NCBI RefSeq assembly: GCF_016743215.1
Contig: NZ_VRZC01000004.1
Location: 1 to 64,000 of the forward strand
DNA from: Geminocystis sp. GBBB08
Lineage (GTDB): Bacteria; Cyanobacteriota; Cyanobacteriia; Cyanobacteriales; Cyanobacteriaceae
Length of the DNA stretch: 64,000 bases
Reading direction: 5' to 3'
Under the pieces are notes generated by a model. It made no database searches and had not been told where the DNA came from. It saw only the letters and a program-made list of their open reading frames with translations. Positions 48,673-60,200 of the stretch are shown piece after piece; within the stretch, counting starts at the first letter, position 1; the number at the start of each line of letters is the position of its first letter. Position numbers and translations under genes: made by a program.

Positions 48673-51410
48673 ATAGAATAATTTTTGCTAATAAAATCTT
48701 TTGCTTCTTGAGAATTACTGATTTTTCCGTCTAAATATAAACCTTGTATAATAGTTAACATTTCTTTATATTGTTTACTTGGTTTATAGCCTAATTTTTT
48801 CAAATCATCACCATTTAAAAGAGGTTTAATCTTACTCCATTTCATTAAATATTGCCAGATAATATTTCTGATTTGTTTATTATTTTTTAAAGCGATAAGT
48901 AATAAAGTTATAGATTGATAAGATGCTAAAAAATTGACCTTTTCACTTATATATTGAAAAGAGGGTAATTTCTTTTTAATTATTTTTTCATTAATTGACA
49001 AATATTTTAATCTTTCGATACTTTCTTTTGGTAATAGTAAATTTTCAGCTACTTTTATGCCTTCCTCAAAAGAAGCTAAAATAATTTCTAGTCTAACTAA
49101 CCAAGAAGATGCTTTTTGATTTTCTTCATCTAAATAATAATATTTTAACCATCGATCAAGACAACGAATTTGCCACCATAATTGAGGAGTTAATTGACAA
49201 TGACGATGTAAACAAGTTAAAGCACCGACTTCATTTAATAATTTTAAGGCAGGTTTCCAATATTGGGCTTGGAGAATATAACTTAATTCACCTTTAAGGC
49301 GAGTTGTCAAAGCAGGAATAGAGGTTTTTTCAAGGGAAACTCTTTCATAAACTCCGCTCGAAATAGCATAGTTAATATATTCTCTCGTTTGTGCTTCAAT
49401 AGTGAAATTTAATCTCACAGCAAATCTAACAGCTCGAAAAATTCTGGTAGGATCTTCAATAAAGCTATTAGGATGCAAAACTCTGATATTATGCGATCGT
49501 AAATCCTGTAAACCTCCGAAAAAATCCAACAATTCACCTCCACGAGGATTAGTCAGACGTATAGCTAAAGCATTAATAGTAAAGTCTCGACGATATAAAT
49601 CTTGGCGAATGGAGGAAGATTCCACTTCTGGATTTGCGGCTGGATAAGGATAAAATTCTGTGCGCGCGGTAGCAATATCTAACCATAGTGAACCTAAATA
49701 CTTATCTTTATGCCATAATAACGCAGCAGTCTGAAACTCTCCATGAATACTGAGACGCACTTGAGGATAAAAACTTTGTAATGCTTTGGCTAACTTTACC
49801 CCCGCTTCCCTTATGGCTGTGCGATGAAAACCATCTACCACTAAATCAATATCTTGTAATGAGAGAGTCTCTGATTCTTCTATCAAAAATAAATCTCTGA
49901 CACCACCTCCGACTAAATAAAGATGCCATCCTTGACTTTGGGCATAAGTTGCCGCTTGTTGTAATAACTTCCAGACAGCCGGATGTAAATGCTTTGCTAA
50001 GGAAGGAAAAAGACAAGACAAAAGGGGCAAATTTTCTTTATCATCGGAGTTACTAAAATTTAATCTATTTTGATGAAGATGCCGTAAAACATCCGTGCGA
50101 GTAACAATACCCCGTAACTCATTATCATCAATAACAGGTAATCTGCCAATATCATTATTTACCATCAAACTTTCAATTTCATTTAAAGAAGTATCAGGGT
50201 TAATTATTTGCACATTTTTCGTCATATAACCCTTAACAGGTGCATGGGAAAAACCATGATGTAAAGCTAAATCAATATCACGTCGAGAAATAACCCCTTG
50301 TAATTTTCCTTCTCCATTCACCACAAATAAACCCGAATGTCCATAACGTAATAAAATTCGTTGAGCTTCTTCTATAGTAGTAGAAGGGCGAATTGTCCTC
50401 ACAGGAGAAGACATTAAATCTGTTGCGGTAAGAGGAGGAGGAATTAAATGTTTAATGCGATTTAAGAGATTATCCATCACATTTTGAGGATTATCACAGC
50501 GTAAACAAAAAGAAGCGGCACTACTATGACCACCGCCACCAAAATTTGTAAAAATAGAACCTAAATTGACAGATTCTAACTTACTACGCCCAATTATCGT
50601 CAATTTTCCTATTTTCTTGTCTTCCTGACTTCTTGACTTATCCTCATCTTCACCTCCTGCCTTTTGATAAAAATGTCCGAATAAGAAGACATCAATATCT
50701 ACTAAATTTCTAATTCTTTCGGTTAAGTTAGACAATCCAGCGATGAAATTAGGTGTTTTTAAAACAATCCAAACAACACAACTACCATTAATCATTTCTG
50801 TTTGTAAATTTTTTAATACTTCGGGAAATAACTTCTGTAACTGTGGTGATAAACTTGGCTCAACATACTCCCCTAAACTACGAATATTTATCCCCTGATT
50901 CATTAACCATGCTAATGCTAAAGCATCTCTAGGGGTAGTTTGTTCAAAAGTAAGTGAACCGGTATCAACATGAATACCTAAAGCCATAACCGTAGCTTCT
51001 ATCTTATTGAGAGTGATTAAGTTTTGTTGCAAAAGTTCACAAATAATCGTGGAACAAGCCCCTACTTTTTCGATATATTTAAAAGTACCCTCACTAATAG
51101 ACTCATTTTGAGGGTGATGATCATAAATAGTAATGGATTCTAAACTTTTTAACTCTAACCATTGTGCGGCTTTTCCTAATCGATCTCTATCTTGAGTATC
51201 GACAATAAATAAACGGCAGATTTTTTGAGGGTTAACGCTACGAAATTCGATTAAATTGAATTCATCTCGATGTAAAGCAAGGAAACGTTTTACGGAAGGA
51301 TGAGCACCTCCTGTTAAGACAATTTTTGCCCTTTGATATAATTTTGTTAAACCTACCGCCGCCCCTAAAGCGTCAAAATCTGCAGTTTGATGGCATAAAA
51401 TTATGTCCAT
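48669..51410 (-). CDS. DHH-CBS-tRNA nucleotidyltransferase fusion (CCA/A-adding type)
   Basis: A 913-residue fusion known in cyanobacteria. Residues 1-320 are a DHH/DHHA1 phosphoesterase (CHQTADFDALGAAVGL, IYDHHPQN, GGGGHSSAASF). Two CBS domains follow (about 330-450), then a class II poly(A)/CCA polymerase with LYLVGGGVRDLFL, DIDLVVDG and DLYRRDFTINALAIRL, and a helical C-terminus. It should add A or CCA to tRNA ends; the DHH part may act as a nanoRNase. ATG 51410 with AGGAGGAA upstream fixes the start. Residues about 250-270 (GGEDEDKSRSQEDKK) look repeat-derived. Confidence 0.92.
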   Translation of the reverse strand: MDIILCHQTADFDALGAAVGLTKLYQRAKIVLTGGAHPSVKRFLALHRDEFNLIEFRSVNPQKICRLFIVDTQDRDRLGKAAQWLELKSLESITIYDHHPQNESISEGTFKYIEKVGACSTIICELLQQNLITLNKIEATVMALGIHVDTGSLTFEQTTPRDALALAWLMNQGINIRSLGEYVEPSLSPQLQKLFPEVLKNLQTEMINGSCVVWIVLKTPNFIAGLSNLTERIRNLVDIDVFLFGHFYQKAGGEDEDKSRSQEDKKIGKLTIIGRSKLESVNLGSIFTNFGGGGHSSAASFCLRCDNPQNVMDNLLNRIKHLIPPPLTATDLMSSPVRTIRPSTTIEEAQRILLRYGHSGLFVVNGEGKLQGVISRRDIDLALHHGFSHAPVKGYMTKNVQIINPDTSLNEIESLMVNNDIGRLPVIDDNELRGIVTRTDVLRHLHQNRLNFSNSDDKENLPLLSCLFPSLAKHLHPAVWKLLQQAATYAQSQGWHLYLVGGGVRDLFLIEESETLSLQDIDLVVDGFHRTAIREAGVKLAKALQSFYPQVRLSIHGEFQTAALLWHKDKYLGSLWLDIATARTEFYPYPAANPEVESSSIRQDLYRRDFTINALAIRLTNPRGGELLDFFGGLQDLRSHNIRVLHPNSFIEDPTRIFRAVRFAVRLNFTIEAQTREYINYAISSGVYERVSLEKTSIPALTTRLKGELSYILQAQYWKPALKLLNEVGALTCLHRHCQLTPQLWWQIRCLDRWLKYYYLDEENQKASSWLVRLEIILASFEEGIKVAENLLLPKESIERLKYLSINEKIIKKKLPSFQYISEKVNFLASYQSITLLLIALKNNKQIRNIIWQYLMKWSKIKPLLNGDDLKKLGYKPSKQYKEMLTIIQGLYLDGKISNSQEAKDFISKNYSI
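50609..50670. repeat. Intergenic-type repeat inserted in frame in the DHH domain
   Basis: The plus strand reads CTTGTCTTCCTGACTTCTTG followed by a T/C-rich stretch, typical of repeats between genes in this group. It codes for a charged loop between conserved strands of the DHHA1 part. Confidence 0.55.
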
Positions 51411-51545
51411 TAGACAATTCCTCCTAAAATACAATCTTTTATTTCCTTTTCAAGCGCAAAATGACGTGGGCAATTTGAGTATTAAATTTTGGTTCTAAAT
51501 ATGCCAACTTTGTCATTTGTAACTTTTGTACACTATAAAAAAATT

Positions 51546-51788
51546 CAGTCAACCTAAGATTACGATCGAGGCTCTAAATTTAGTTACTATCGCTCCATTC
51601 CTGAACTACAGGAGTATATTCTTATTGACTAATATAGTGTTAAGGTTAAACAGTTTACTAAAAATAGTCAAGGGCAATGGCTACTAACAGAATACGAAAC
51701 AGCAAACGCAAGTATATTTGTAGAATCATTAAATTTATAGTTGGAGATTGGCGGTATTTATGAACAGGTAAAATTTGAGAAGTATTAA
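51546..51788 (+). pseudogene. Uma2 (DUF820) family nuclease gene remnant
   Basis: The frame reads YDRGSKFSYYRSIPELQEYI, an in-frame TAA, VKVKQFTKNSQGQWLLTEYE, then a TAG and EIGGIYEQVKFE. This is the C-terminal third of a Uma2-type restriction-fold endonuclease family, common in cyanobacteria. At least three stops (51555, 51618 and 51738 areas) show decay. The N-terminal part is missing. The rest of the 495-base gap has no gene. Confidence 0.85.
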
Positions 51789-51929
51789 TTTCAATTTTGT
51801 TTTTTAAAATTATCATCAAAGTCAAAAGACTTGATATACATTGTTTTCAGCTTCATTGTTACATTTAACTCAGGTATTACTATAATTACTTGATATATTA
51901 AGAGCATTAAGTGTTAAATTGAATTACTT

Positions 51930-52178
51930 ATGGATAACCAACAATATTTAACTACCGAAGAATCTTTAGAAGTAGAAAAAGCCTTACTTACATCGTCAGA
52001 AAAATTTTTGACTCGTTTAACGATTTCTTCTTTAAGACTTTTACAAGTTATCGCTCAAGATTTGAGTGTCTCTATAGATACTTTAACTACCAATGATATT
52101 ATTCGATGGATGGAAAAAGATAGTAAAACTAGAAAAGAACAAGGAAAAGATCATGCTGTACTAAAATGGGAAAATTAA
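51930..52178 (+). CDS. Conserved small cyanobacterial protein, unknown
   Basis: An 82-residue helical, charged protein with TEESLEVEKALLTSSEKFLT and LRLLQVIAQDLSVSIDTLT. No signal or membrane segment. It resembles short cyanobacterial proteins of unknown role and could be regulatory. It lies 90 bases before gatA in the same direction. Confidence 0.7.
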   Translation: MDNQQYLTTEESLEVEKALLTSSEKFLTRLTISSLRLLQVIAQDLSVSIDTLTTNDIIRWMEKDSKTRKEQGKDHAVLKWEN

Positions 52179-52268
52179 CCTTCTGCTAATTGAGACCTTA
52201 TAAGTTTTCATCTTGCCAGAATCGTTCAATAATAGAATAAAGTAATTAAATTTAAAAGTAATTAATTC

Positions 52269-53720
52269 ATGACCTCCATAAATGAGTTACATCAACAGAT
52301 AAAAAGTAAACAACGTTCTGCCTTAGAAATTACGGAAGAATATTTAAAGACTATTGAAAAATTAGAGCCACAAATTAAGAGTTTTTTGTGCGTCACCAAA
52401 GATTTAGCCTTAGAAACGGCGAAAAAAGTCGATGAAAAAGTTGCCAGAGGAGAAGAAATTACCTCTTTAGAAGGTATCCCCATTGCTATTAAGGATAATA
52501 TGTCCACTAAAGGTATTCCTACCACTTGTGCATCCAAAATTTTAGAGAATTTTATCCCTAGTTATGAATCTACCGTCACCCAAAAATTAAGAGATCAAGG
52601 TGCAGTAATTTTAGGTAAAACTAATTTAGATGAGTTTGCTATGGGTAGTTCAACTGAAAACTCTGGTTATCAAGTCACTGCTAATCCTTGGGATATTACA
52701 AGAGTACCTGGTGGTTCTTCTGGCGGCTCTGCCGCTGCTGTTGCCGCTAATGAATGTGTAGTATCTCTTGGCTCTGACACGGGAGGCTCAATTCGTCAAC
52801 CTGCTTCTTTATGTGGTGTGGTGGGCTTAAAACCTACCTATGGTTTAGTGTCTCGTTTCGGTTTAGTTGCCTATGCTTCTTCTTTAGATCAAATTGGTCC
52901 TTTTGCTTATACTGTCGAAGATACCGCTATTTTATTACAGGCGATCGCCGGATATGACAGTAAAGACTCTACCAGTTTAAAAGTAGAAATTCCCGACTAT
53001 ACAAAATTATTTACCACCGACTTAAAAGGCTTAAGAGTAGGCATTATTCAAGAAACTTTTGGAGAAGGATTAGATAACGTCGTTGCCGAAAGCGTTAATC
53101 AAGGTATCAAAGAATTAGAGAAATTAGGGGCACAAGTAACAGAAATCTCTTGCCCACGTTTCCGTTATGGTTTACCTATTTATTACATAATTGCTCCTTC
53201 GGAAGCATCCGCTAATTTAGCTCGTTATGATGGTGTTAAATACGGCATTAGAAACGAAGCTGATAATTTATTAAAAATGTACACCAGTACTAGATCTCAA
53301 GGATTTGGTGCAGAAGTAAAACGTCGTATCATGTTAGGTACTTATGCTTTATCTGCTGGTTATTATGATGCTTATTACCTCAAAGCCCAAAAAGTGCGTA
53401 CTCTTATAAAAGAAGACTTTGATAACGCTTTTGCTGACGTTGATGTGTTAATTTCTCCTACTGCACCAACCACGGCCTTTAAAGCTGGAGAAAAAACCGA
53501 TGATCCCCTTAGTATGTATTTATCAGATTTAATGACAATTCCCGTGAATTTAGCTGGTTTGCCCGGTATGAGTATTCCCTGTGGTTTTGATAATCAAAAT
53601 TTACCCATCGGAATGCAATTAATTAGTAATGTTTTAAGGGAAGATGTATTATTTAAAGTCGGTTACGCTTATCAACAAGCGACAAATTGGCATACAAAAC
53701 GCCCTAATTTAACCTCATAA
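52269..53720 (+). CDS. gatA: Glutamyl-tRNA(Gln)/Asp-tRNA(Asn) amidotransferase subunit A
   Basis: GatA releases ammonia from glutamine for transamidation of misacylated tRNA in the GatCAB complex. The 483 residues contain the Ser-cisSer-Lys triad regions: AIKDNM (Lys), [13 protein letters not shown] and [13 protein letters not shown] (nucleophile Ser). Length and C-terminus are normal. gatB and gatC are not adjacent, as is usual in cyanobacteria. The start ATG 52269 is conventional. Confidence 0.97.
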   Translation: MTSINELHQQIKSKQRSALEITEEYLKTIEKLEPQIKSFLCVTKDLALETAKKVDEKVARGEEITSLEGIPIAIKDNMSTKGIPTTCASKILENFIPSYESTVTQKLRDQGAVILGKTNLDEFAMGSSTENSGYQVTANPWDITRVPGGSSGGSAAAVAANECVVSLGSDTGGSIRQPASLCGVVGLKPTYGLVSRFGLVAYASSLDQIGPFAYTVEDTAILLQAIAGYDSKDSTSLKVEIPDYTKLFTTDLKGLRVGIIQETFGEGLDNVVAESVNQGIKELEKLGAQVTEISCPRFRYGLPIYYIIAPSEASANLARYDGVKYGIRNEADNLLKMYTSTRSQGFGAEVKRRIMLGTYALSAGYYDAYYLKAQKVRTLIKEDFDNAFADVDVLISPTAPTTAFKAGEKTDDPLSMYLSDLMTIPVNLAGLPGMSIPCGFDNQNLPIGMQLISNVLREDVLFKVGYAYQQATNWHTKRPNLTS

Positions 53721-54296
53721 TTGAAATAAAAACTAAAAAAAAACAGTTGGAAGTAAAAGCCTTAAATATTAACATTAAGAGCTATAAAATTTTACCTCAG
53801 TTCGATGTCAGAAACCTTTAAAAATCAGGGTTTAAGAGTCTTAGTTGACGAAATTTTACCCACCTAAAAGAATTAAATTTAGCAAATAATTGTCGAAAAT
53901 CAATTTTAATAATGTTTAAGTGAATTTTCTCCTAGTCTTCTAGTCCGCTAGTCCCCTAGTCTCATCTTCACCGATAATTTTATGTCGAACTTAGATCTTG
54001 CATCTATATCATCAATTCTCGATGAGGATACGGAAGAGGGAAGAGGGAAGAGGGAAAAGTAATCAGAATTGATTTTAAAACTCCTAAAATTGATTTTTCC
54101 CGTTTTATTTTATTGGTATTATTGTATTGGTGCAAGATCTGAGTCGAACTCAGGTAAAATTTTGGGTAGGGGAAAAGTGTTGCGGTATGGAGTGCTGGGG
54201 TATGGCAAGGGGTTTAAACCCCAAGAAACAAGAATTCATCAAAAATATATCTTAATTGATTTTCTTATTTTCAATTCGAGAATTGACTAATCATCG
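53721..54296. other. Repeat-rich spacer after gatA
   Basis: No gene is supported; the short open frame at 54069-54290 has no family features. Visible are CTAGTC repeats near 53932-53962, four GAAGAGG-type units at 54030-54056, an inverted pair GTCGAACTTAGATCTTGCA (53984-54002) and TGCAAGATCTGAGTCGAAC (54131-54149), and a palindrome at 54206-54225. Confidence 0.7.
54206..54225. repeat. Dispersed palindrome with GGGGTTTAAACCCC core
   Basis: CAAGGGGTTTAAACCCCAAG has a perfect GGGGTTTAAACCCC core. It is the third member of the family seen at 13020 and 17164 and lies beyond the 3' end of the giant gene. Confidence 0.7.
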
Positions 54297-57200
54297 TTAA
54301 ACTAATAAACTCTCAAAAGCTAAACCCTCAAAATTAAAACTATTGGCATAATTAGTAATTACATTATTTGTTTCTGGTTGCCCCGTATAAAGATAAGCCC
54401 CTCCGGTGTTATTCTGAAAACGGGTAATATTATCCGCCATTTGAGAATCAGCACCATAAGCATAAAAAGCGATACCCTCCTCTATAAACTGGGGATAGTT
54501 AGCACGAATTGACTCACTTTCAGTCTCTCCGGCATAAATATAACCTACTAGGCTACTATTACGGAAGCGATTGAAGGCAATTAAACCATCTTCTGGAGTA
54601 TCAGACACATAAAAAGCTAATCCCTCCTCAATAAAATTATTAGAGTAATTACTGAGTATAGATTCTCTTTCTTCCTCACCCACATATAAATAACTACCTT
54701 GGGTATCAAGACTGCGGAAACGATACATAGGCGTATCTAACAAAATTTCTGGAGTCTCCCCATTGCTGAAAAATCCTCGCTTAAAGGCTAAACCGTTTTC
54801 TACTCCATCAAGATCAAATTTATCACCATCTTGAAGATGTAAAATTACTCCCTCATACTTATTATCACCATCTTCATCGAAAAATTCTGCTCCTGTTGTA
54901 CCGTTAAAGGTGAAAGGCTCATATTTTTGGGTTTCGTTGTTTAAGATGTAATAACTATTAAATTCTTTCTCTCCCTCAAAGTAAAGTTTTATCTCCCCTT
55001 TGCCTTCGGTAGTGGTGACACGAAATTCTAAAATTCCTCCCATAATGCTATGGGGTTGCTCTTTGATGATATGATTCCAATTACGGATTTGTCCATCACT
55101 GGGATTAACATAGAGATTAAATTCATCGGTTAATGGGGTATGGCTTTCTTTTTCCTTAGTGACGAGTAAACCAAATTCCCTTGTGCCAGTATAAACATCA
55201 TCTAAGGGTAAAACAACAGAGATGGTTTTACTGCTTTCCCCTGGTTGAAAAACTGCCCTTCCTAACACGGGGTGATAATCACTTCCTGCTTTTCCTCGTC
55301 CATCTTGAGTGATATAGTGAAATTGAACATATTTATCTAAATTACCCGTGCGTTGAATCACAAACTCTATCTTACCATCAGCTTCGTTAGCAATGGGATT
55401 AGATACAGATAAACGAGTGGGAGTATTATTAATATTATCACTACTGGAGAGGGAAGTAGAAACCGCGCCGATATTTCCTGATTCATCCATAGCGAATAAA
55501 GCAGTATTTTGTTTTTGTGAGGAGATTTGAGAGGAAACTTCGGGGTTAAGTATTGGTTGGGGGGTATTAGTTAAAGGTGCATTAAAAGTCACATTGGCAA
55601 TCACTTCTCCTTCAGAAATCAGAGATTGATTATTGAGTAACTCTTGTTGTTGACTAAAAGTCACAAAATCAGTGATGTTAGCATTACCAGTATTGAGGGT
55701 AGTTAATATTTCTCCTGCTGAATTTTTAATGTATAAACCACCATCAGCACCTAATTGTAAATATCCACCCGGATTACCCACTGTATCAGATGCCCATAAA
55801 GCAAATTCTGCGTCACCCGGTACGTCAACAGGTTGTAAAGTATTATAAAGGACAAAATTACCATCGGTTTGCATGAGGACTTGAACTGCATCTGTAACTT
55901 GTTGTCCATCTTTTTCTGCTGTCCAAATTTGCTCCCCTGATTCAGATAGTAAGACGAGGCTACCTTCTTCATTGAGTAATAATTGAACTGTATTAGTTTG
56001 CTCTACATGACGATTTAAGAGTACTTTTGCGGAGGATTGAGAGGAGGTATATTGATAAAATGTTTGATTGTCTTGATAAATTGTGTCGTTATAGGAAAAG
56101 TCAGCACTAAGATTAACAATATCGTTTTCATCCATTAACACAGTGATGGTGTTAGTAGAAGAAAGTTGAGTTACGGTAAGGGAGTTGAGAGTTAAGGTAT
56201 TTGCACCATAGTTTTCAATATCCAAAATCTCAAAGTTGCCTAAACGACTACTGGGGGAGAGGGTAGTTAAATCCCAGTCTTGCCCGTTATAACCATTAAA
56301 TTTTAAAGTATCAATGCCCGTGCCACCATCTAAGCGCCGAAAATAGGTATCATGGACAGTAACGAAATCATCTCCTTGACTGGCATAAACTACGTCAATA
56401 CCGCCGTTAGTGTAAATTTTATCATTCCCTTCACCCCCTAAGAAACTTTCTCCTGTTAGTGTACCAATCATTCTATCATTGCCGATCGTACCTGTTTGAT
56501 TGACAGTGTTATTAAAATCGCTACCAAAAATCACATAGGTTAAGTTATCGTTGTTACCAGGGGCACCGATGGTAAAATCACTAAATCCATCACCGTTAAC
56601 ATCTTCTCCTCCACTCATGGAAATTCCCGCCTGAGATGAGGGTAAACCAGTAATTAAAAAACCATTAACATTACTACCATTAGACTGATTAGTACTAAGA
56701 CTGCCTAAGTTAAAAGGATTAGTAGCAGAATAAGTGGATTGCCAATTTGAACTTCCAAACACCACAAAGATAGAACCTTCGTTACTGTTGGTAGTGGGAG
56801 AGGCAATAGCTATATCATCATAACCGTCAGCGTTGATGTCTCCTATGGGAGTAAAACTATTGATTTCATAGAAAAGAGATTTACTATCCGTAACCGGTGG
56901 ATTGACTAAAACCACATCAGGTTGAGCAGAATTACTAATACCATTGACGTTACCATAGTAAATGAGAATTGCACCCTGATTATTTTTTAGTACATTGTTC
57001 TCCATAATGCCTAAATTTGCAATATAACCAGAGGCAAGTACAGCAAAATCTTCGATACCATCTCCATTAAAATCACCGATACTATGTAATTGTTGCCCTA
57101 ATTGTTGAGTTTGGTTAGTGTTATAAATAGGATTAGAGACACTCACTGATAAGGGATTATTACTTTCTGCTTGTGAACTAAATCCTACATAAATATTTTC

Positions 57201-60200
57201 TTTGAAGAAAACCGCCGAAGCACCTAAATTTAAAAGCTGATTTGGTATTGCTTCACTACTACTCCAAGTATTTCCTCCATCGGTTGAAGTGACATACCGT
57301 AAATCGTTGGGGTTGGTAGCCTCATAAAACACATAGACTGTATTGTTTACAGTGACGGAAGAAGGGCCATCAGTGGTTTCTTGATTGGGGATAGTTTTAC
57401 CACTACTCCAACTCGATCCATTAAAGGTGGTAACATAAATAGACTCTCCTCTACTATCTTTATACGTCACCAAGAGATTTCCTGCACCATTATTGGCAGA
57501 GCTGGGTATTACTGTTACTCCAACTTTATCATAAGATTGTTGACCACTGATATGATTAAATTCATCATAACCATACTCCGTCACATTGGCAGGATCAGAA
57601 AGGGTGATATAGTTAATCTGATCATCTCCTTCAGCAATGTAAAAAATATATACTTTATTGTTGAATACCACTGGAGTGGGAGACGTACCAGCATTTGTAA
57701 TTAAAGCAGTATATTGACCAAAACTAATTGATTCGTCATCTCCAGTAAAGGGAGTTATGTAGATAGTCTCATTGGTGGTATGAATTAAATATAGTTGATC
57801 ATCAAAAACAACTAAAGATGGACTATAAGGAGTATTTAAGCTGGTAAGTACGACTTCATCTTCCCAATTAAAACCATCTTTGCTTCTCATGACATAGATG
57901 GAGTTGTTAGTATTCCCTTTAAATGTCATGTATAAATAGCCTTGATATACTGCAAATCCGGGAGGGGCGGGGGATTGTTGGTTAGGTATATCAAAGGAAG
58001 ACCAATTATTATTATTTAAGGTATCAGAAAGAGAATTTGTCGAGGGTGGTACAATTATATTTGTGGTGGGATTTACCGATGGGTTTGAGCCTAAATAGGT
58101 GGTGAATTGTCCACTAAAACCATCTTGAATAGTAAGATTACTTTGGGCAAAACCTGTACCAATATCTTTATAACCATCTCCATTAATATCGCCAATGCCT
58201 TCTAAGCTAATTTTGTCAAGATTATTAGGTAATGAACCATTAACAATAATGGTAAACTGTACATTGTGATCAAAATTACCGTCACTGTTGCCTAAAATTA
58301 TTTTAGAACTATTATCACTGGAAACTATTCCGACATCATCATAACCGTCACCGTTATAGTCTCCTACGGCAAAAGCTTGATCGAGCCCTGTGAGGTTAGG
58401 ATTAGATAAAGATAAAGTGCCTAAACTGTTGAGATTACTAGAGCCTAATTGTAGATAAAAATTATTGCCCTCGTCAACCACGCCAAAATCTTGTAAACCA
58501 TCCCCGTTAAAATCTCCCAAAGAGATAATATCTTTCAGTGAATAACTAAAGGCAGAGATAATTAAGTCATTACTAAGACTTCCATCGAGTAAATTTTTAG
58601 TGCTACTGCCAAAAACGATAACTCCCCCGTCATCACCACCAGAGAAAACATCAGCAAAACCATCACCGTTAATGTCTCCTAATATCTCGGTAATTGTGCC
58701 ACCTCCAATTAAGACATAAGGAAGCCCTGAAGAAGTGATCTCGATCGCGCTGTTAGTGTCAGCAGAAGCTATAATAAGTTCATCATCTAAAACTGTAGCT
58801 GTTGGACTGAAAGATGTGAGTTGATTAGGTATATTGTTAAATAAAGACCAATTATTGCCATTAGTGGACTTTCCTACATAAATTTTGTTATTAATGTCTC
58901 TGTAGGTGAGATAGAGATTTTCGTCATCAGAAGTTAAGCCAATTTGCCCTGTTGCCTTAATGCTGGTTTGCTCAGACACATTCCATGATAAATTATCAAG
59001 ATTAGTTCCATTGCTTGAGGTGATATAATTATTATTTGGACTGGTAGAAGTGCCTCCTTGATAACCAATATAAAGAGTATCATCTAACACTGTGGCACTC
59101 AAGGCACTAGGAGAAGTTTGATTTCCACTACCTGATTGGGTAAGAATGTTAACACTGGATGACCAAGAATTGCTAGACTGGGGGTTATTTGAATGAACAT
59201 AAACAAGACGACTACCAGAATCATTAGAAGTAAATAGGGTTAGTAATTCCCCTTGATAGACAACTAAAGTGGGGGTAGTTTGAGTGGTTTGCCCAGAAAT
59301 TTGATATTGATTACTCCACGTTTGCCCATTATCGGTACTGTAAGTTATATTGATGTCATTGTTATCTATTCCCTGATAAGCTAGGTATAATACTCCATTA
59401 TAAAATGTGATCGAAGGTGGTGAAGTAGTTGTCATTCCAGAGGGTAATCCTATGGCAGGATTCCAAGTTTGACCATTATCGCTACTGGTGGTTAAATAAA
59501 TGTTATTGTTGTCATTGCCCTTATAAGCAAGATAAAGAATCCCATTATTACTGGTGAGAGACGGAGTAGTGTTTAATTGTTGTTGATTAACAGGAATATC
59601 CGTTGAGGTAAAGGTATTATAAAGATCACCATCAATGACAAAACCGTTATCGCTAGAAATATCCGCCAGTTTGATACTAACATCATCCGCTAACCATGGA
59701 TGTCCATAAACAACGTATAATTGTTGAGCATTGGGTGCAGTTATCATGAAATCATCCAGAGTATCGTTATTCACATCTCCAATGGCAGTTGCAGAAGAAC
59801 CCACCGACTGATAAGGTTGATTACTATTAAGTAGAAAAGTCTTTTTATTGTCAGTAGCAGTGACATTCAAATCGAATAAAGTACCGACATCATTCAAGTT
59901 GAGAGGGCCAAATAATACATAACCTTGCCCTGCACCCATTGCCCCTTGAGGTGCTGTAATTAAAAAATCCTCATAGGTATCCCCATTGACATCTCCAGCA
60001 GAAGTGATAACGCTACCTGCTTCCCCAAACTGCAAACCCCCTAATATAATCAAATTGCTGATATAGTCTAAATCTCCAGAGGTGACACTTCCCCCTTTTA
60101 ATACATAGACTAAACCATCATTAGTATCTGAACCGGGGGCGGATATAGCTAAATCTTTGATAGCATCACCATCCCAATCATCACTAGCCAAAGCGCTACC

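Noticed and set aside
54121-54160. tRNA-like TCGAA motif
   Set aside because: GAGTCGAACTC resembles a T-arm, but no acceptor, D or anticodon stems surround it.
54069-54290. Short plus-strand open frame after gatA
   Set aside because: No family features; it runs through GAAGAGG repeats and a palindrome.
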